64,000 bases of DNA, taken from positions 1-64,000 of the forward strand of contig CALJEN010000005.1 in NCBI GenBank assembly GCA_938073905.1. The letters run 5' to 3'. Position numbers and translations under genes: made by a program. Below, one piece after another: positions 25,331 through 34,024 of this stretch. Within the stretch, counting starts at the first letter, position 1; each line of letters starts with the position of its first letter. This stretch comes from an uncultured Sulfolobales archaeon (lineage in GTDB: Archaea; Thermoproteota; Thermoprotei_A; Sulfolobales; NBVN01). The notes beneath the pieces are model-generated. The model was not told the DNA's origin. It ran no database searches and worked only from the letters and a program-made list of their open reading frames with translations.

Positions 25331-26494
25331 TTGGGCGGGGAGGAGCGCCCGGCTCTGCTGGTCTGCGCCGACTGCGGGAGGGCATACGAGGAGGAGGTCT
25401 TCGCGTGCTCCAGCTGCGGGGGGCTCACGGTGTTCGAATACCCTGGCAGCAGGTTCAACATCGACAGGAGGGAGCCGGGGATCTGGAGGTACAGGTCTCT
25501 CCTCCCCAGGTTAGAGAGGGTGGTCTCCAAGGGGGAGGGGCTGACCCCGGTGAGCAGGCTCGGGGGAGTGCTCGCCAAGAACGAGCAGCGCAACCCCACG
25601 AGCACGTACTCGGACAGGGCTTCCTCCGTCATAGCGAGCTACCTGAGCTCCAGAGGCGTCCCGGGGGTCAGGACGAGGTTCGAGGAGGACTTCACCTACT
25701 CCCTCGTATATTACCTCGAGGGGGTCTCGGCGGTCGAGGTCGTGCTCGATGACCCCCTCTCCCTGGACCGCTCGGACGTGGCCCTCCTGGCTCGGGCTAG
25801 GAACGTGCGCTTGACCAGCCGGGGAAGTTCCTCCGACCTCGTCGACCTCAGCTACCTGAACCCGCTCACGGTAGAGGGGCTGAAGACCATAGCCTTCGAG
25901 ATATACGAGAGGGGGCTGAGGGTGGAGAGGGTCGTGGTCCCCGCGAGGACGGGGCTCCTCGCCTACTCCGTCTGGAAGGGCTTCAGAGACCTCGAGGAGG
26001 CCGGTGCCGAGCCTCACTACGAGGTGGTGGCCGCGTCGATCAAGGGCTCGGGGAGACCCCGCGTGCTCGACCGCGCGAAGTCCGTCAGGGTCGTCGAGGT
26101 GGACGGCGAGGAGGTCCTGGAGTTCCTCGCGAGGCTTTGGAACAGGGGGGTGAGCACTAAGCCCCTCTCGGCCTCCGCCTTCGCGGTGGCCGAGAACCTG
26201 GGGAGCTCCGTGGCCGTGGTCACCATAGGCTTCAGAGCCCCCTCGGGCGGAAGGTCTGGAAGCGCGGGGCTCCGCAGGGAGATAGTCCGCGTGCTCGAGA
26301 GCTACGGAGAGGCTACCGCGTACGAGATATGGAGGAGGCTCCCCGTCTACACCCTCCGCGGGACGTACAAGCTGTTGGAGTCCATGGAGAGGAGGGGCGA
26401 GGTCTGCAGCGAGGTCAGGCCGAGGGGGGAGCGCAAGGTCAGGTACTACATACCGTGCGGCTCTCCCCGCCCGGAGCGCGCGGCTACGTCCTGA
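25331..26494 (+). CDS. Threonine-synthase-like pseudoenzyme fused to a winged-helix domain
   Basis: Residues 1-40 form a zinc ribbon (C12, C15, C26, C29), then EPGIWRYRSLLP and EGLTPVSRLG as in threonine synthase. The PLP motif, normally NPTGSFKDR, reads NPTSTYSDR (88-96): the cofactor Lys is Ser94. The Asn/Ser phosphate loop that follows in real enzymes is also absent, while EGLKTIAFEIYE near 187 is kept. Residues 310-380 look like a winged helix (REIVRVLESYG, TLRGTYKLLESMERRGEV, KVRYYIP). I infer a ligand-binding regulator rather than an enzyme. TTG start about 35 bases after a TATA-like box; convergent with nurA, overlapping by 11 bases. Confidence 0.75.
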   Translation: MGGEERPALLVCADCGRAYEEEVFACSSCGGLTVFEYPGSRFNIDRREPGIWRYRSLLPRLERVVSKGEGLTPVSRLGGVLAKNEQRNPTSTYSDRASSVIASYLSSRGVPGVRTRFEEDFTYSLVYYLEGVSAVEVVLDDPLSLDRSDVALLARARNVRLTSRGSSSDLVDLSYLNPLTVEGLKTIAFEIYERGLRVERVVVPARTGLLAYSVWKGFRDLEEAGAEPHYEVVAASIKGSGRPRVLDRAKSVRVVEVDGEEVLEFLARLWNRGVSTKPLSASAFAVAENLGSSVAVVTIGFRAPSGGRSGSAGLRREIVRVLESYGEATAYEIWRRLPVYTLRGTYKLLESMERRGEVCSEVRPRGERKVRYYIPCGSPRPERAATS

Positions 26495-27671
26495 GACCGA
26501 TCGTGTTCAGCTTCTGGGGGTTTACCAGAGAGAACAGCTTCTCGGCGACCTCCGGGTTCCTCTCGCCTATCCTCTGGAGGACGAGCTGGTACACCGTGAA
26601 CCTAGCGTCGCCCGGTATCTGGGAGAGCGCGTCCGCGTAGTCGACCGGTGCCGGGAAGCCCGTCGCCTCGCTCACCGCGGCTGCCGAGGAGACAATCTCC
26701 TCGTCGCTGAGCCCGGCCGCGCAGTACTCCACCTTGACCGCCGCGCTGCTGAAGCCCGCGCTCGGCCTGTAGAGGGCCATCCTCATCTTGCTGGCCGCGC
26801 TGGTGCGTCCCTTCATGTACTTGAACCACCTCAGCCTGTACTTGGCCAGCGCGTACTCCCGGGGAAACGCCTCGCCGTACTCTTCGACCAGGTGCTCGTA
26901 CGCCGAGGTTATCTTCTCGTAGTCCCCGAGGACGAAGAGCTCCCCGGGCTCCAGGACGTAGGTGAAGAAGGCCCTGTCGCTGAGCTTGACCTTGGAAAAG
27001 AGTCCGCGCTCCGCGAAATCGCGCTCCAGCACTGCCAGAGCGTCCTTGGAGTAGCTCCTCTTCAGCACGCCGAGCACGGGAGTCCCCGTCTTCTCTGCCA
27101 AGAGGACCATGTTATCAGTGCGGCGTATGATCTCTTCGACGACATTCGGTTCCCCGCCCACTGCGGTGAACATCCTCGGCGAGATCCTCGGGATCACCTC
27201 GCCGTCCAGGACCAGGACGTCGAAGTGGATCTCGCCGCTCGACTTCCTCCTCAGCGCTTCGCGGGCCCTCTCCCTCTCGCGCAGCCTGGCCTCGAGCCTC
27301 GTCAGGTCTCTGGTCGGGTCGTAGGTCACGTACGCGCTCAGCTCCACCCCGGAGGTCTCATGGCGGCAGCTCCTCCCATACATGACGCTCGCCACGAAGA
27401 CTATCCCGAGATACCCTCCGACGAGCTCTAGCGGAGGGGAGGTGTAGCTGGAGTCCACGGCCAGGTAGCAGAGGTCCGGTGCCGTCCCGATCCTCCCGAT
27501 GCTGCCACTGGTCACCAGCTTCTCCCTGACCCTGGCGGCAATGCGCGCTATCGAGGCTACCCTGCCGATCCTCTTCACCACGGAGTCCAGGACCTTCTCG
27601 ACGAGCTCGGGAGCTATCCCGAGGGCTCCCTCAGCTACCTCCAGACCCTCCAGCGGTCTCCGGCTCTCCAA
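26484..27671 (-). CDS. nurA: NurA 5'-3' nuclease
   Basis: A 395-residue RNase-H-like nuclease that resects DNA ends together with HerA. The first catalytic Asp is in LAVDSSYTSPP, the second acidic region in FDVLVLDGEVIP, and VEYCAAG with following acidic residues near the C-terminus fits the rest of the site. It overlaps the 3' end of herA by 41 bases and so is translationally coupled to it. Mre11 and Rad50, which often accompany the pair in archaea, are not in this window. Confidence 0.9.
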   Translation of the reverse strand: MESRRPLEGLEVAEGALGIAPELVEKVLDSVVKRIGRVASIARIAARVREKLVTSGSIGRIGTAPDLCYLAVDSSYTSPPLELVGGYLGIVFVASVMYGRSCRHETSGVELSAYVTYDPTRDLTRLEARLRERERAREALRRKSSGEIHFDVLVLDGEVIPRISPRMFTAVGGEPNVVEEIIRRTDNMVLLAEKTGTPVLGVLKRSYSKDALAVLERDFAERGLFSKVKLSDRAFFTYVLEPGELFVLGDYEKITSAYEHLVEEYGEAFPREYALAKYRLRWFKYMKGRTSAASKMRMALYRPSAGFSSAAVKVEYCAAGLSDEEIVSSAAAVSEATGFPAPVDYADALSQIPGDARFTVYQLVLQRIGERNPEVAEKLFSLVNPQKLNTIGLRT

Positions 27672-29205
27672 CCTTCTCCACCTCGGGCTCCTTGACCTCC
27701 CTCACCTTGACGAGTATCGGGAACCTCAGGGGGTTTCCGAGACCGGCGAAGAAGAACTCCCTCGTGCTCAGGGTCGAGAGAGTGTCGGGGCCTATGCCGC
27801 CGAGGTCTAGGACTCCCTCGAGGTTCTTGAAGTCGCCGGGGGTCTGGAGCCTGCTGAAGTAGAACGTGTTTATGTTGTTCCTGACGTCCGTCGAGAAGTC
27901 TATCATCCTCTGGCTGGCCAGCACGAGGCCTATCTCCCACTTCCTACCCTCCCTCGCCGTCCTCTCGATGGCGCTCAGGGAGGGGGCGCACCTCTCGCAG
28001 GCGTAGTTGTGGGCCTCGTCCACCACCACGAGGACCCTCGGCTTCTCTCCCCTCTCGTCTACGAGCCTCCAGAGCCCCTCTATTACCGACTTCACCACGA
28101 ACCTCTTCACCCTGATGTCCGCCCTGCTCAGGTCGACCACGGCTAGCCCCTCCTTCAGGGCCCTGTCGACCACGTCTCCGGTCGTGAGCTTCTTCTCGTT
28201 GAGGGACTCGACCAGGCCTCTGGCGTAGGTCCGCAGCAGCAGAGACATCTTCGCGAGCGTTGCCTCCCGCGCTTTCAAGGACGAGCCCACCTCGTAGACG
28301 CACTTGACTAGGGAGTCTAGGCTCCACTTGATTCCAGTCATGACCCTCTCCGGGTCGGTGAGATCTAGGTGCTCGACAGCTTCGAGGCTGCAGTGACCGG
28401 GCTCCCTGGACACCCCGCCCCTGACCGCCGCCTCCCGGCCGAAGCCCTCCAGGGTCTTCGGGGGCTTGGCGGAGCTTCCGAGCCCGTGCATGTACGCTAT
28501 GTACGCGTATATCGACGAGACGATGTAGTCCAGTTGCTCCTCGAGCATCGACGCATCGGCCAGCAGCTCCCCGAGGGTCGGCGGGTCGGGCATTATCTGC
28601 GAAGAGTCCACGACTTTATCGGAGTAGTACGATACGTAGTCGACACCGGAGTGGTCGAACACTATCACCTTCCAGCCGGTCTTGGCGAGCACCTCGTCCA
28701 CGAGGGCCTTCACCAGCCTGGACTTGCCCGTGCCCGTAGCCCCCACGACGCAGATGTGGTAGGGGAGGTAGCTGGGGTCTAGGGGGACCTTAATCCCGGA
28801 GTGCTTGTGCTCCCCCACGATGAGCCCCTCGCCCAGGCTGAGGTCCACGTCCTCTGGAGACTCGACCAGCAACACCTCGCTCCTCGGGGTCGGCGGGTCT
28901 GCCGAGGGCTCCAGCCTCCCGTCCCTCACCTCACCGACTATCCTGACATAGGAGTTCTCGAACGGTAGGTTCGTGGCCATCTCTGCCAGCCTGGGGTTGT
29001 CGACCACTCCGGACCTCTGCGTCGCCGGGAGCAGGGGGTCTATCTTGGTCAGCCATCTCATGACCCCGAGGTACTGCTTGGCCCTCGCTCTGTCCCTTAT
29101 GATGACCAGGGACTCCTCCCGGACTACCCTCTCGGCCTCCTTGTAGACCAGGACGTAGGTGTAGAACGATTTCGACCAGCTCGCGACAACGCCTATCGGC
29201 CTCAC
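27631..29205 (-). CDS. herA: HerA DNA translocase/helicase
   Basis: A hexameric FtsK-HerA family ATPase of 524 residues for DNA end processing in homologous recombination. The N-terminal HAS-barrel region is followed by Walker A GATGTGKS (155-162), Walker B VLVVVDEAHNYA and the arginine-finger region GRKWEIGLVLASQRM. A Cys pair (ACERCAPS) stands directly after Walker B. The GTG at 29205 follows a TATA-like GGTTATTAAGG by some 33 bases. Operon with nurA. Confidence 0.92.
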   Translation of the reverse strand: MRPIGVVASWSKSFYTYVLVYKEAERVVREESLVIIRDRARAKQYLGVMRWLTKIDPLLPATQRSGVVDNPRLAEMATNLPFENSYVRIVGEVRDGRLEPSADPPTPRSEVLLVESPEDVDLSLGEGLIVGEHKHSGIKVPLDPSYLPYHICVVGATGTGKSRLVKALVDEVLAKTGWKVIVFDHSGVDYVSYYSDKVVDSSQIMPDPPTLGELLADASMLEEQLDYIVSSIYAYIAYMHGLGSSAKPPKTLEGFGREAAVRGGVSREPGHCSLEAVEHLDLTDPERVMTGIKWSLDSLVKCVYEVGSSLKAREATLAKMSLLLRTYARGLVESLNEKKLTTGDVVDRALKEGLAVVDLSRADIRVKRFVVKSVIEGLWRLVDERGEKPRVLVVVDEAHNYACERCAPSLSAIERTAREGRKWEIGLVLASQRMIDFSTDVRNNINTFYFSRLQTPGDFKNLEGVLDLGGIGPDTLSTLSTREFFFAGLGNPLRFPILVKVREVKEPEVEKVGEPETAGGSGGS

Positions 29206-29391
29206 GGGTTCTACCGCTCAAACTCCGCCGGCGGACCTTAATAACCCTCCCTCCCCCGAGGCTCCCGCTGCCGGTCGCGGAGCGGGACCGGTTTGCTGTC
29301 TCAAGCCCGGCAAGCGCCGGGGCAACCCGGTGCCCTCCGCCGCCTCCGGAGCATATTTTTGCCACTCCGACCATCTAGCCGGGTCAAAGCC

Positions 29392-30258
29392 TTGGTCGAG
29401 ATTCGCAAGGTGGCGGTGATAGGCTTCGGCACGATGGGCACCGGCATAGCCCAGGTCTTCGCCCAGGCGGGGTTCAGCGTCGTGGCCACCGACGTCTCCG
29501 AGGAGGTCCTGAAGCGGGGACTGAGCACCGTGTGGGAGGGGCCCTTCGGTCTCAGGAAAGCGGTCGAGAGGGGCAGAATCACCGAGGAGCAGGCGCGCGA
29601 GGCCTTCTCCAGGATCGCCACCACGACGAGCCTCGCCGAGGCCGTTGGGGACTCGGACTTCGTCATAGAGGCCGTCTTCGAGGACCTGGAGACCAAGAGG
29701 AGGGTCTTCAGGGAGGCCGACGCGGCTGCTCCACCCCACGCCATACTGGCCAGCAACACCTCGACCCTCAGCGTAACGGCCCTCGCCGCCGCGACGGGGA
29801 GGCCGGACAGGGTCGTGGGGATGCACTTCTTCAACCCACCGCAGGTCATGAGGCTGGTCGAGGTCGTCAGGGGACTCCTAACGTCCGACGAGACCGTCGA
29901 GGTGGTGAAGTCCCTGGCCGAGAGGCTCGGCAAGGTCCCCGTTCTCTGCAAGGACTCCCCCGGCTTCGTAGCCAACAGGATAGGGGTAGCGGCCATACTC
30001 GAGGCCATAAGGCTCTACGAGAGCGGCGTGGCCTCCGCGGAGGACGTAGACAAGGCCATGAAGCTGGGGTACAACTGGCCCATGGGGCCGCTCGAGCTGG
30101 CGGACTTCATAGGGCTGGACGTCCTCCTGGGGATAGCGGAGGTGCTGCACAGGGAGACCGGGAGCCCGACGTACCATCCACCGCCCCTGCTCAGGAGGCT
30201 GGTGGCGGCCGGTCACCTCGGGCGGAAGAGCGGGCGGGGGATACACGTCTACAGGTAG
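29392..30258 (+). CDS. 3-hydroxyacyl-CoA dehydrogenase
   Basis: An NAD-dependent L-3-hydroxyacyl-CoA dehydrogenase, 288 residues from the TTG at 29392. Rossmann motif VAVIGFGTMGTGIAQVFA at the start, SNTSTLSVTALA, the catalytic His in GMHFFNPPQVMRLVE with its Glu partner, and NRIGVAAILEAI in the C-terminal domain. The TTG follows a TATA-like CATATTTTT (29352-29360) by about 36 bases; the open frame upstream to 29293 precedes the promoter. It is followed after one base by an enoyl-CoA hydratase gene: two steps of beta-oxidation in one operon. Confidence 0.93.
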   Translation: MVEIRKVAVIGFGTMGTGIAQVFAQAGFSVVATDVSEEVLKRGLSTVWEGPFGLRKAVERGRITEEQAREAFSRIATTTSLAEAVGDSDFVIEAVFEDLETKRRVFREADAAAPPHAILASNTSTLSVTALAAATGRPDRVVGMHFFNPPQVMRLVEVVRGLLTSDETVEVVKSLAERLGKVPVLCKDSPGFVANRIGVAAILEAIRLYESGVASAEDVDKAMKLGYNWPMGPLELADFIGLDVLLGIAEVLHRETGSPTYHPPPLLRRLVAAGHLGRKSGRGIHVYR

Positions 30259-30259
30259 G

Positions 30260-31042
30260 GTGGTGACCGTGGAGCTGAGGTACGTCTCCTACGAGAAGAG
30301 GGACGGGGTAGCGGTAGTCACCCTGAACAGACCGGAGAGGCTCAACGCTCTGAACAGGGAGCTCCTGGCCGACCTGCGGAGGGCCCTGGAGGAGGCCGAG
30401 AGGGATCCCGAGGTCAGGTCGGTCGTGGTCACCGGGTCCGGGAAGAGCTTCTGCGCGGGCGCCGACGTCACGGAGTTCGCGAAGAGCGCTGCCGAGGTCC
30501 GGGAGTTCATAGAGCTCGGCTGGAGCGTGTTCGAGTACATAGAGAACATGAGCAAGCCAGTCGTGGCCGCGGTCAACGGCTACGCGCTGGGAGGGGGCTT
30601 CGAGCTAGTCCTCTCCTGCGACCTCGTCGTGGCCTCGTCCAGTGCCGTCTTCGGCTCCCCCGAGGTGAACCTCGGGATAGTAACCGGGTGGGGTGCCTCG
30701 CCGAAGCTAGTCCTGATCGCGGGACCCGCCAAGGCTAGGGAGATCGTGATGCTAGGCGAGACCCTCTCCGCGGAGGAGGCTCTGAGGCTGGGGATAGTCA
30801 ACAGGGTCGTGCCCCCCGAGAGGCTCCTCGAGGAGGCTCTGGAGCTCGCTAGGAAGTTCACCCGGAAGAGCCCGTCGGCCGTGTCCATGGCCAAGACGGT
30901 GCTCAACAGGTCCGCGAGGTCTCTGCTCGCGCCCGGCCTCGAGCTAGAGCGTTCGATGTTCTTCGTGGCCGCGTCCTCCGAGGACGCGAGAGAGGGGATC
31001 GCAGCGTTCCTGGAAAAGAGAAAGCCCAGGTGGCAGGTGTAG
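30260..31042 (+). CDS. Enoyl-CoA hydratase/isomerase
   Basis: A crotonase-fold protein of 260 residues. The oxyanion-hole segments KSFCAGADVTEF and NGYALGGGFELVLSCD are intact, and the catalytic-Glu regions FGSPEVNLGI (Glu present) and GGGFEL support hydratase activity. It begins with GTG one base after the dehydrogenase stop, so the two are coupled. Likely role: hydration of enoyl-CoA intermediates in fatty or amino-acid acid degradation, linked to the CoA enzymes at 49846-56096. Confidence 0.93.
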   Translation: MVTVELRYVSYEKRDGVAVVTLNRPERLNALNRELLADLRRALEEAERDPEVRSVVVTGSGKSFCAGADVTEFAKSAAEVREFIELGWSVFEYIENMSKPVVAAVNGYALGGGFELVLSCDLVVASSSAVFGSPEVNLGIVTGWGASPKLVLIAGPAKAREIVMLGETLSAEEALRLGIVNRVVPPERLLEEALELARKFTRKSPSAVSMAKTVLNRSARSLLAPGLELERSMFFVAASSEDAREGIAAFLEKRKPRWQV

Positions 31043-31654
31043 CTGGGTAGACGCTCTCCCAGGACAGACCCCCTGCTCCGGGTGGGAACACTCCGCACGA
31101 AGGTGTCAGTGAAAGCTGCGGCCGACGCTGTCTTTTCCCGCAAATCGGCGAGGATCGTCGAAAACCCCCAGAGCTCCCGGATGCGGCTCCGCGTTTTCCC
31201 AGCCAAGATCCCCGACCGCGGGGAGTACGGTCGTAGAGTAGGACTCCGCGAGTCCCCAGTTTAGCAAGGTGGTCAGCGCCCTGCCGCGGAGTCGCCCAGG
31301 TGGGCAGGCGATCTATGGTCTCCACCCGGGGATGACCTCGGTTTTGTGTTTCACCAAGCCCTCTCGTGCTGATACGTCTCCGTGAGCGCCTGCCCCCCGC
31401 ACGCTCGCGGGTAGACACAGGAGAGCCCAGCGTAGCACGGTCTGAACCCCCTGTACCCCTGCGTCTCGAGAGGAGCGTGTCGGCACTCAGGCAGTTCGGG
31501 GACCCATTAGGCTCGGCGGGCTCTGGGGAGCCTGAGCGCTCCTGAAGGACGGGCGAAGCCGTCGCGTACACAGGCACGTCACCGGTCGCGCTCTTTATAG
31601 TTTCCACGACCGTCGCGGAAGAGGTGTCAATGCGATCCGCCATGCTGTTAAACT
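31043..31654. other. 612-base stretch without a supported gene
   Basis: Open frames here have unnatural, Arg/Ser/Gly-rich translations and codon use unlike the neighbours. A TATA-like CTCTTTATAG at 31590-31599 is followed 25 bases later by GTG 31624, opening an 84-codon plus-strand frame of doubtful reality. No tRNA, rRNA or repeat was recognised. The stretch may be decayed coding DNA. Confidence 0.4.
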
Positions 31655-31963
31655 TTAGCCGGTCCATCCGGTTACCGCTGAGGCTCGTCGACTCACAGTC
31701 TGTGATACCCGGCACCTCCCTCTTCCCCAAGCTATTCCACTGCGAGGGGGATCGCCAGAGGAGGGGCCCACCACGCTGTACCCGTGCTCCTCTAGGTATG
31801 CCATCGTCTCCCAATTTATGTCGAAGGGCATCTCGAGATCCTCCGCGGAGTAGAGGTAGGGGTCCAAGCCCCAGGTGACGGACTCAGCTCTCCAGCCAAA
31901 AGAGTGTAGACCTTCGCGGCCCGAAGACGCAGGGGTACCGTCCGGCTCCTCCGCTTCTGCCAT
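31655..31963 (-). pseudogene. Probable gene fragment of unknown family
   Basis: In the minus-strand frame, residues from LHSFGWRAESVTWGLDPY to MAYLEEHGYSVVG have natural composition and GC-rich third positions, unlike the sequence on either side of it. The frame can begin at ATG 31963, 22 bases past the end of the pilin-like gene, and then runs into a low-complexity tail. I do not recognise the family. It may be a short real gene or the remnant of a longer one. Confidence 0.28.
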
Positions 31964-31985
31964 CCCGCGAATAGCCTTGCCGCTC

Positions 31986-32489
31986 TCAGTGCTCGCTCTC
32001 GGAGAACGAAACCTCCACCCAGTGGGTCCACACGAGGGCCCTCGGGAAGACTTGGTGTATCCTCCCGTACTGGTAGGCCGTTCCGTCCTCCCTCGGGCAG
32101 TTGACCACAACTAAGTACTCGACCGGCTCGTAGTACTCGACCCTGCGCTCCCCGGTCTCGGGGTCGTAGCTCCACTTGGCGACCACCGCGGGGCGGAGCT
32201 CCCTCGCCACCACCATCCGCCCCGGTGACACCTCGCCCGCGTAGACGACATCCGAGTGGCTCGGCGAGCCGAACCCGATGACAACGACGGCGCAGTACTC
32301 CGCGTCGACCCGGGGTACGTATATCTCCAGTTTCACCATCATCTTCGGCTCCCCGCTGATCCAGCTGCTGAGCGCCACGACCAGATAGTCCTGGAAGAGG
32401 AGGACTACGAAGACACCCGCGAGGGCCATCAGGAAGGTTATCACTAGGGCCTCAGCAGTGCTCTGGAGGCCTCTCGACAAGGGCCTCAC
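31986..32489 (-). CDS. Type IV pilin-like protein
   Basis: The 167-residue product begins with a short basic leader ending SRG, then LQSTAEALVITFLMALAGVFVVLLFQD, a hydrophobic helix directly after the Arg-Gly as in archaeal class III signal peptides cleaved by PibD. The rest is a beta-rich extracellular domain. GTG 32489 stands about 25 bases after a TATA box (leaderless); the open frame upstream crosses the promoter and is not used. It could be a minor pilin or an adhesin subunit. It is divergent from the surface-protein frames starting at 32808. Confidence 0.6.
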   Translation of the reverse strand: MRPLSRGLQSTAEALVITFLMALAGVFVVLLFQDYLVVALSSWISGEPKMMVKLEIYVPRVDAEYCAVVVIGFGSPSHSDVVYAGEVSPGRMVVARELRPAVVAKWSYDPETGERRVEYYEPVEYLVVVNCPREDGTAYQYGRIHQVFPRALVWTHWVEVSFSESEH

Positions 32490-32509
32490 CCCACCGGGAG
32501 ATGGTAGGG

Positions 32510-32520
32510 AGTTTATAAGC
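32510..32520 (-). promoter_or_regulatory. TATA box of the pilin-like gene
   Basis: The minus strand reads GCTTATAAACT, centred 26 bases before the GTG at 32489. Confidence 0.55.
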
Positions 32521-32807
32521 TGATGGTGGAGAGAGGGGAACAGGTACCATCCGCGTTGGCGGGGATCTTGCGCGAGCCCTCCCCGTTTCCCGGAGGGCGC
32601 TCGCGAGGGTCGCTGACCGGGCTTCGTCTCATGACCATGAGGCGGGGCCTGGCTAGGGACCTCCTGTTCAAATCCCCTGGGTCGAGTGGATGCCGCACCG
32701 GGAGGACCCCCAGTGACCTGGTGGTCGGAGCGGAGGGCCCCTAGCCGGGCGGGCTCCGCGATGCGCGCATAAAAAGTCTCCGGGACACGCGCTCTCACGG
32801 CGGCACG
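32521..32807. other. Divergent non-coding region with strong inverted repeats
   Basis: No gene is seen. A long imperfect hairpin GCGAGC-CCTCC / GGAGG-GC-GCTCGC lies near 32570-32608 and a second GCGGAG / CTCCGC pair at about 32730-32762. A TATA-like GCATAAAAAGT near 32765-32775 serves the plus-strand frame at 32808. The hairpins may be part of regulation or of a small RNA. Confidence 0.35.
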
Positions 32808-33335
32808 GTGGGTCCGGGAAAGCTGGGGCTCGCCCTCGTTGCTCTCGTACTCCTGTCCGCTCTCGCACTCATCACCCTGCTGTTCCCGGGCTACGGAGTG
32901 ACCCTGGTCGTCGAGGGAGAGCCCTTCGAGGTGGACGGCCAGCTACTGTGCAGAGACCTGCCCGGATCCGTGATACTGATGTTCGGAGGTGAGTTCCATA
33001 CCCTGGACGTATGCGAGCTCCTGGAGAAGAGGGTCGTCAGGGTCGGGTTCGAGGAGGGCGTAAGGTACTGGTGTAGGTGGCTCGAGGAGCTCAGGATAAG
33101 GGAGGGGATGAGTGCCGAGGAGGTGCGGAGGACGCTGTGGGAGAGGGGCTACGCGGTGGCGAACGTGCCCAGTGTCTCGGTCACCTTCTGGCTCGTAGGA
33201 GACGGGGTGTACTACATAGCGAACGACGTGTTCACCTCCCGCCACTACTACACGGCTAGAGGGCTCGACCCCCTCAGCGCGACTAGGAGAATGTGGGAGG
33301 ACCCACTGGCGGTCGTCAGGGGGTACCCCCGATAG
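32808..33335 (+). CDS. Membrane-anchored protein of unknown family (first of three consecutive frames)
   Basis: GTG start about 35 bases after a TATA-like box. One N-terminal membrane segment (about residues 5-28) is followed by an extracytoplasmic-looking domain with four Cys residues and many aromatic residues (RYWCRWLEEL, DGVYYIANDVFTSRHYYTARG). I do not recognise it. It ends at a TAG that overlaps the GTG of the next frame, beside a GGGGGTACCCCC palindrome (33319-33330). It may be the N-terminal part of one larger surface protein continued in the next two frames, or a separate coupled gene. Confidence 0.55.
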   Translation: MGPGKLGLALVALVLLSALALITLLFPGYGVTLVVEGEPFEVDGQLLCRDLPGSVILMFGGEFHTLDVCELLEKRVVRVGFEEGVRYWCRWLEELRIREGMSAEEVRRTLWERGYAVANVPSVSVTFWLVGDGVYYIANDVFTSRHYYTARGLDPLSATRRMWEDPLAVVRGYPR

Positions 33336-34024
33336 TGGTGAGGCTCGAGGACCTGGCCAAGGTGCTGGCCGTAGTCAACGTGAGCAGGGCCATCGAGGCT
33401 GCCAGGAGAGAGCTGGGGCTGGAGAGTCCGGCACTCCCGGAGGGCCTCGGGTCAGCGCAGGCTGCATCCACATCGCTGTGCCCACCGGGTTACGAGTACT
33501 ATGATACCGGAGTCTGCCTCAGGGGGAACTACTGGGACCTGCCTGAGACGCCCCCGGAGTGGTTCGCCAGCAGGGTGTGGGTGCATCCATCCCTCGATAG
33601 GAACAGAGTAATTCAAGGCGCGTGGACGGAGTTCCTAAAGATCTATTTAACCGCTTACCTCCTGGACAAGTCGAGGTTCCCGACTCTGGGCAGCGTGTGG
33701 AACTACCTGACAGTGACGGTGGCCTCCAACCCTTGCCGTAAGCTGAGGAACGTGGGAACGGCTGTGAACATGACGTACGTGGTGAGGGAGTGCGCCCTCC
33801 CCGACGGCGTCCCGAAGGACTACGTGGGCTGGAACCACACCGCGGCTCCGGGGTCGCGGTTCAATATCTCCAAGCCGTTCGTGCTATCGGTCGTCTCGTA
33901 CACGGGCAGCATGCCCCCGATGAGCATCCGATTGGAGTACGAGGTGATAGGGCTCGGGTACAGGAGGGTCGGCATATCGTTCATGGGCGTGATGTTGTAC
34001 AGCTGGGAGGGGCACGGGGGTTGA
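33335..34024 (+). CDS. Surface-type protein segment (second of three consecutive frames)
   Basis: From the GTG overlapping the previous stop this frame gives 229 residues with extracellular character: a CPPGYEYYDTGVC pair of Cys, N-glycosylation sequons (NMT, NHT, NIS) and aromatic-rich strands, yet no signal peptide of its own. It ends at TGA just after a GGGGG run (34016-34020). Removing one G joins it smoothly to the following open frame. So it is either the middle part of a broken gene, a programmed +1 frameshift product, or affected by a homopolymer error. Confidence 0.5.
   Translation: MVRLEDLAKVLAVVNVSRAIEAARRELGLESPALPEGLGSAQAASTSLCPPGYEYYDTGVCLRGNYWDLPETPPEWFASRVWVHPSLDRNRVIQGAWTEFLKIYLTAYLLDKSRFPTLGSVWNYLTVTVASNPCRKLRNVGTAVNMTYVVRECALPDGVPKDYVGWNHTAAPGSRFNISKPFVLSVVSYTGSMPPMSIRLEYEVIGLGYRRVGISFMGVMLYSWEGHGG

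Noticed and set aside
30903-31814. A 303-codon minus-strand frame over the end of the enoyl-CoA hydratase and the gene-free stretch
   Set aside because: Composition is Arg/Ser/Gly-rich, and it overlaps a certain gene in antisense. A short internal segment near 31540-31670 looks slightly more natural but has no support.
31624-31878. An 84-codon plus-strand frame with a TATA box 25 bases upstream
   Set aside because: The promoter spacing is good, but the product turns into Arg/Pro-rich sequence and overlaps the better-looking minus-strand fragment at 31655-31963.
32590-32700. A tRNA-like GTTCAAATC loop near 32665
   Set aside because: The flanking bases do not form a T stem, no matching acceptor arm is found and the D and anticodon arms are missing.
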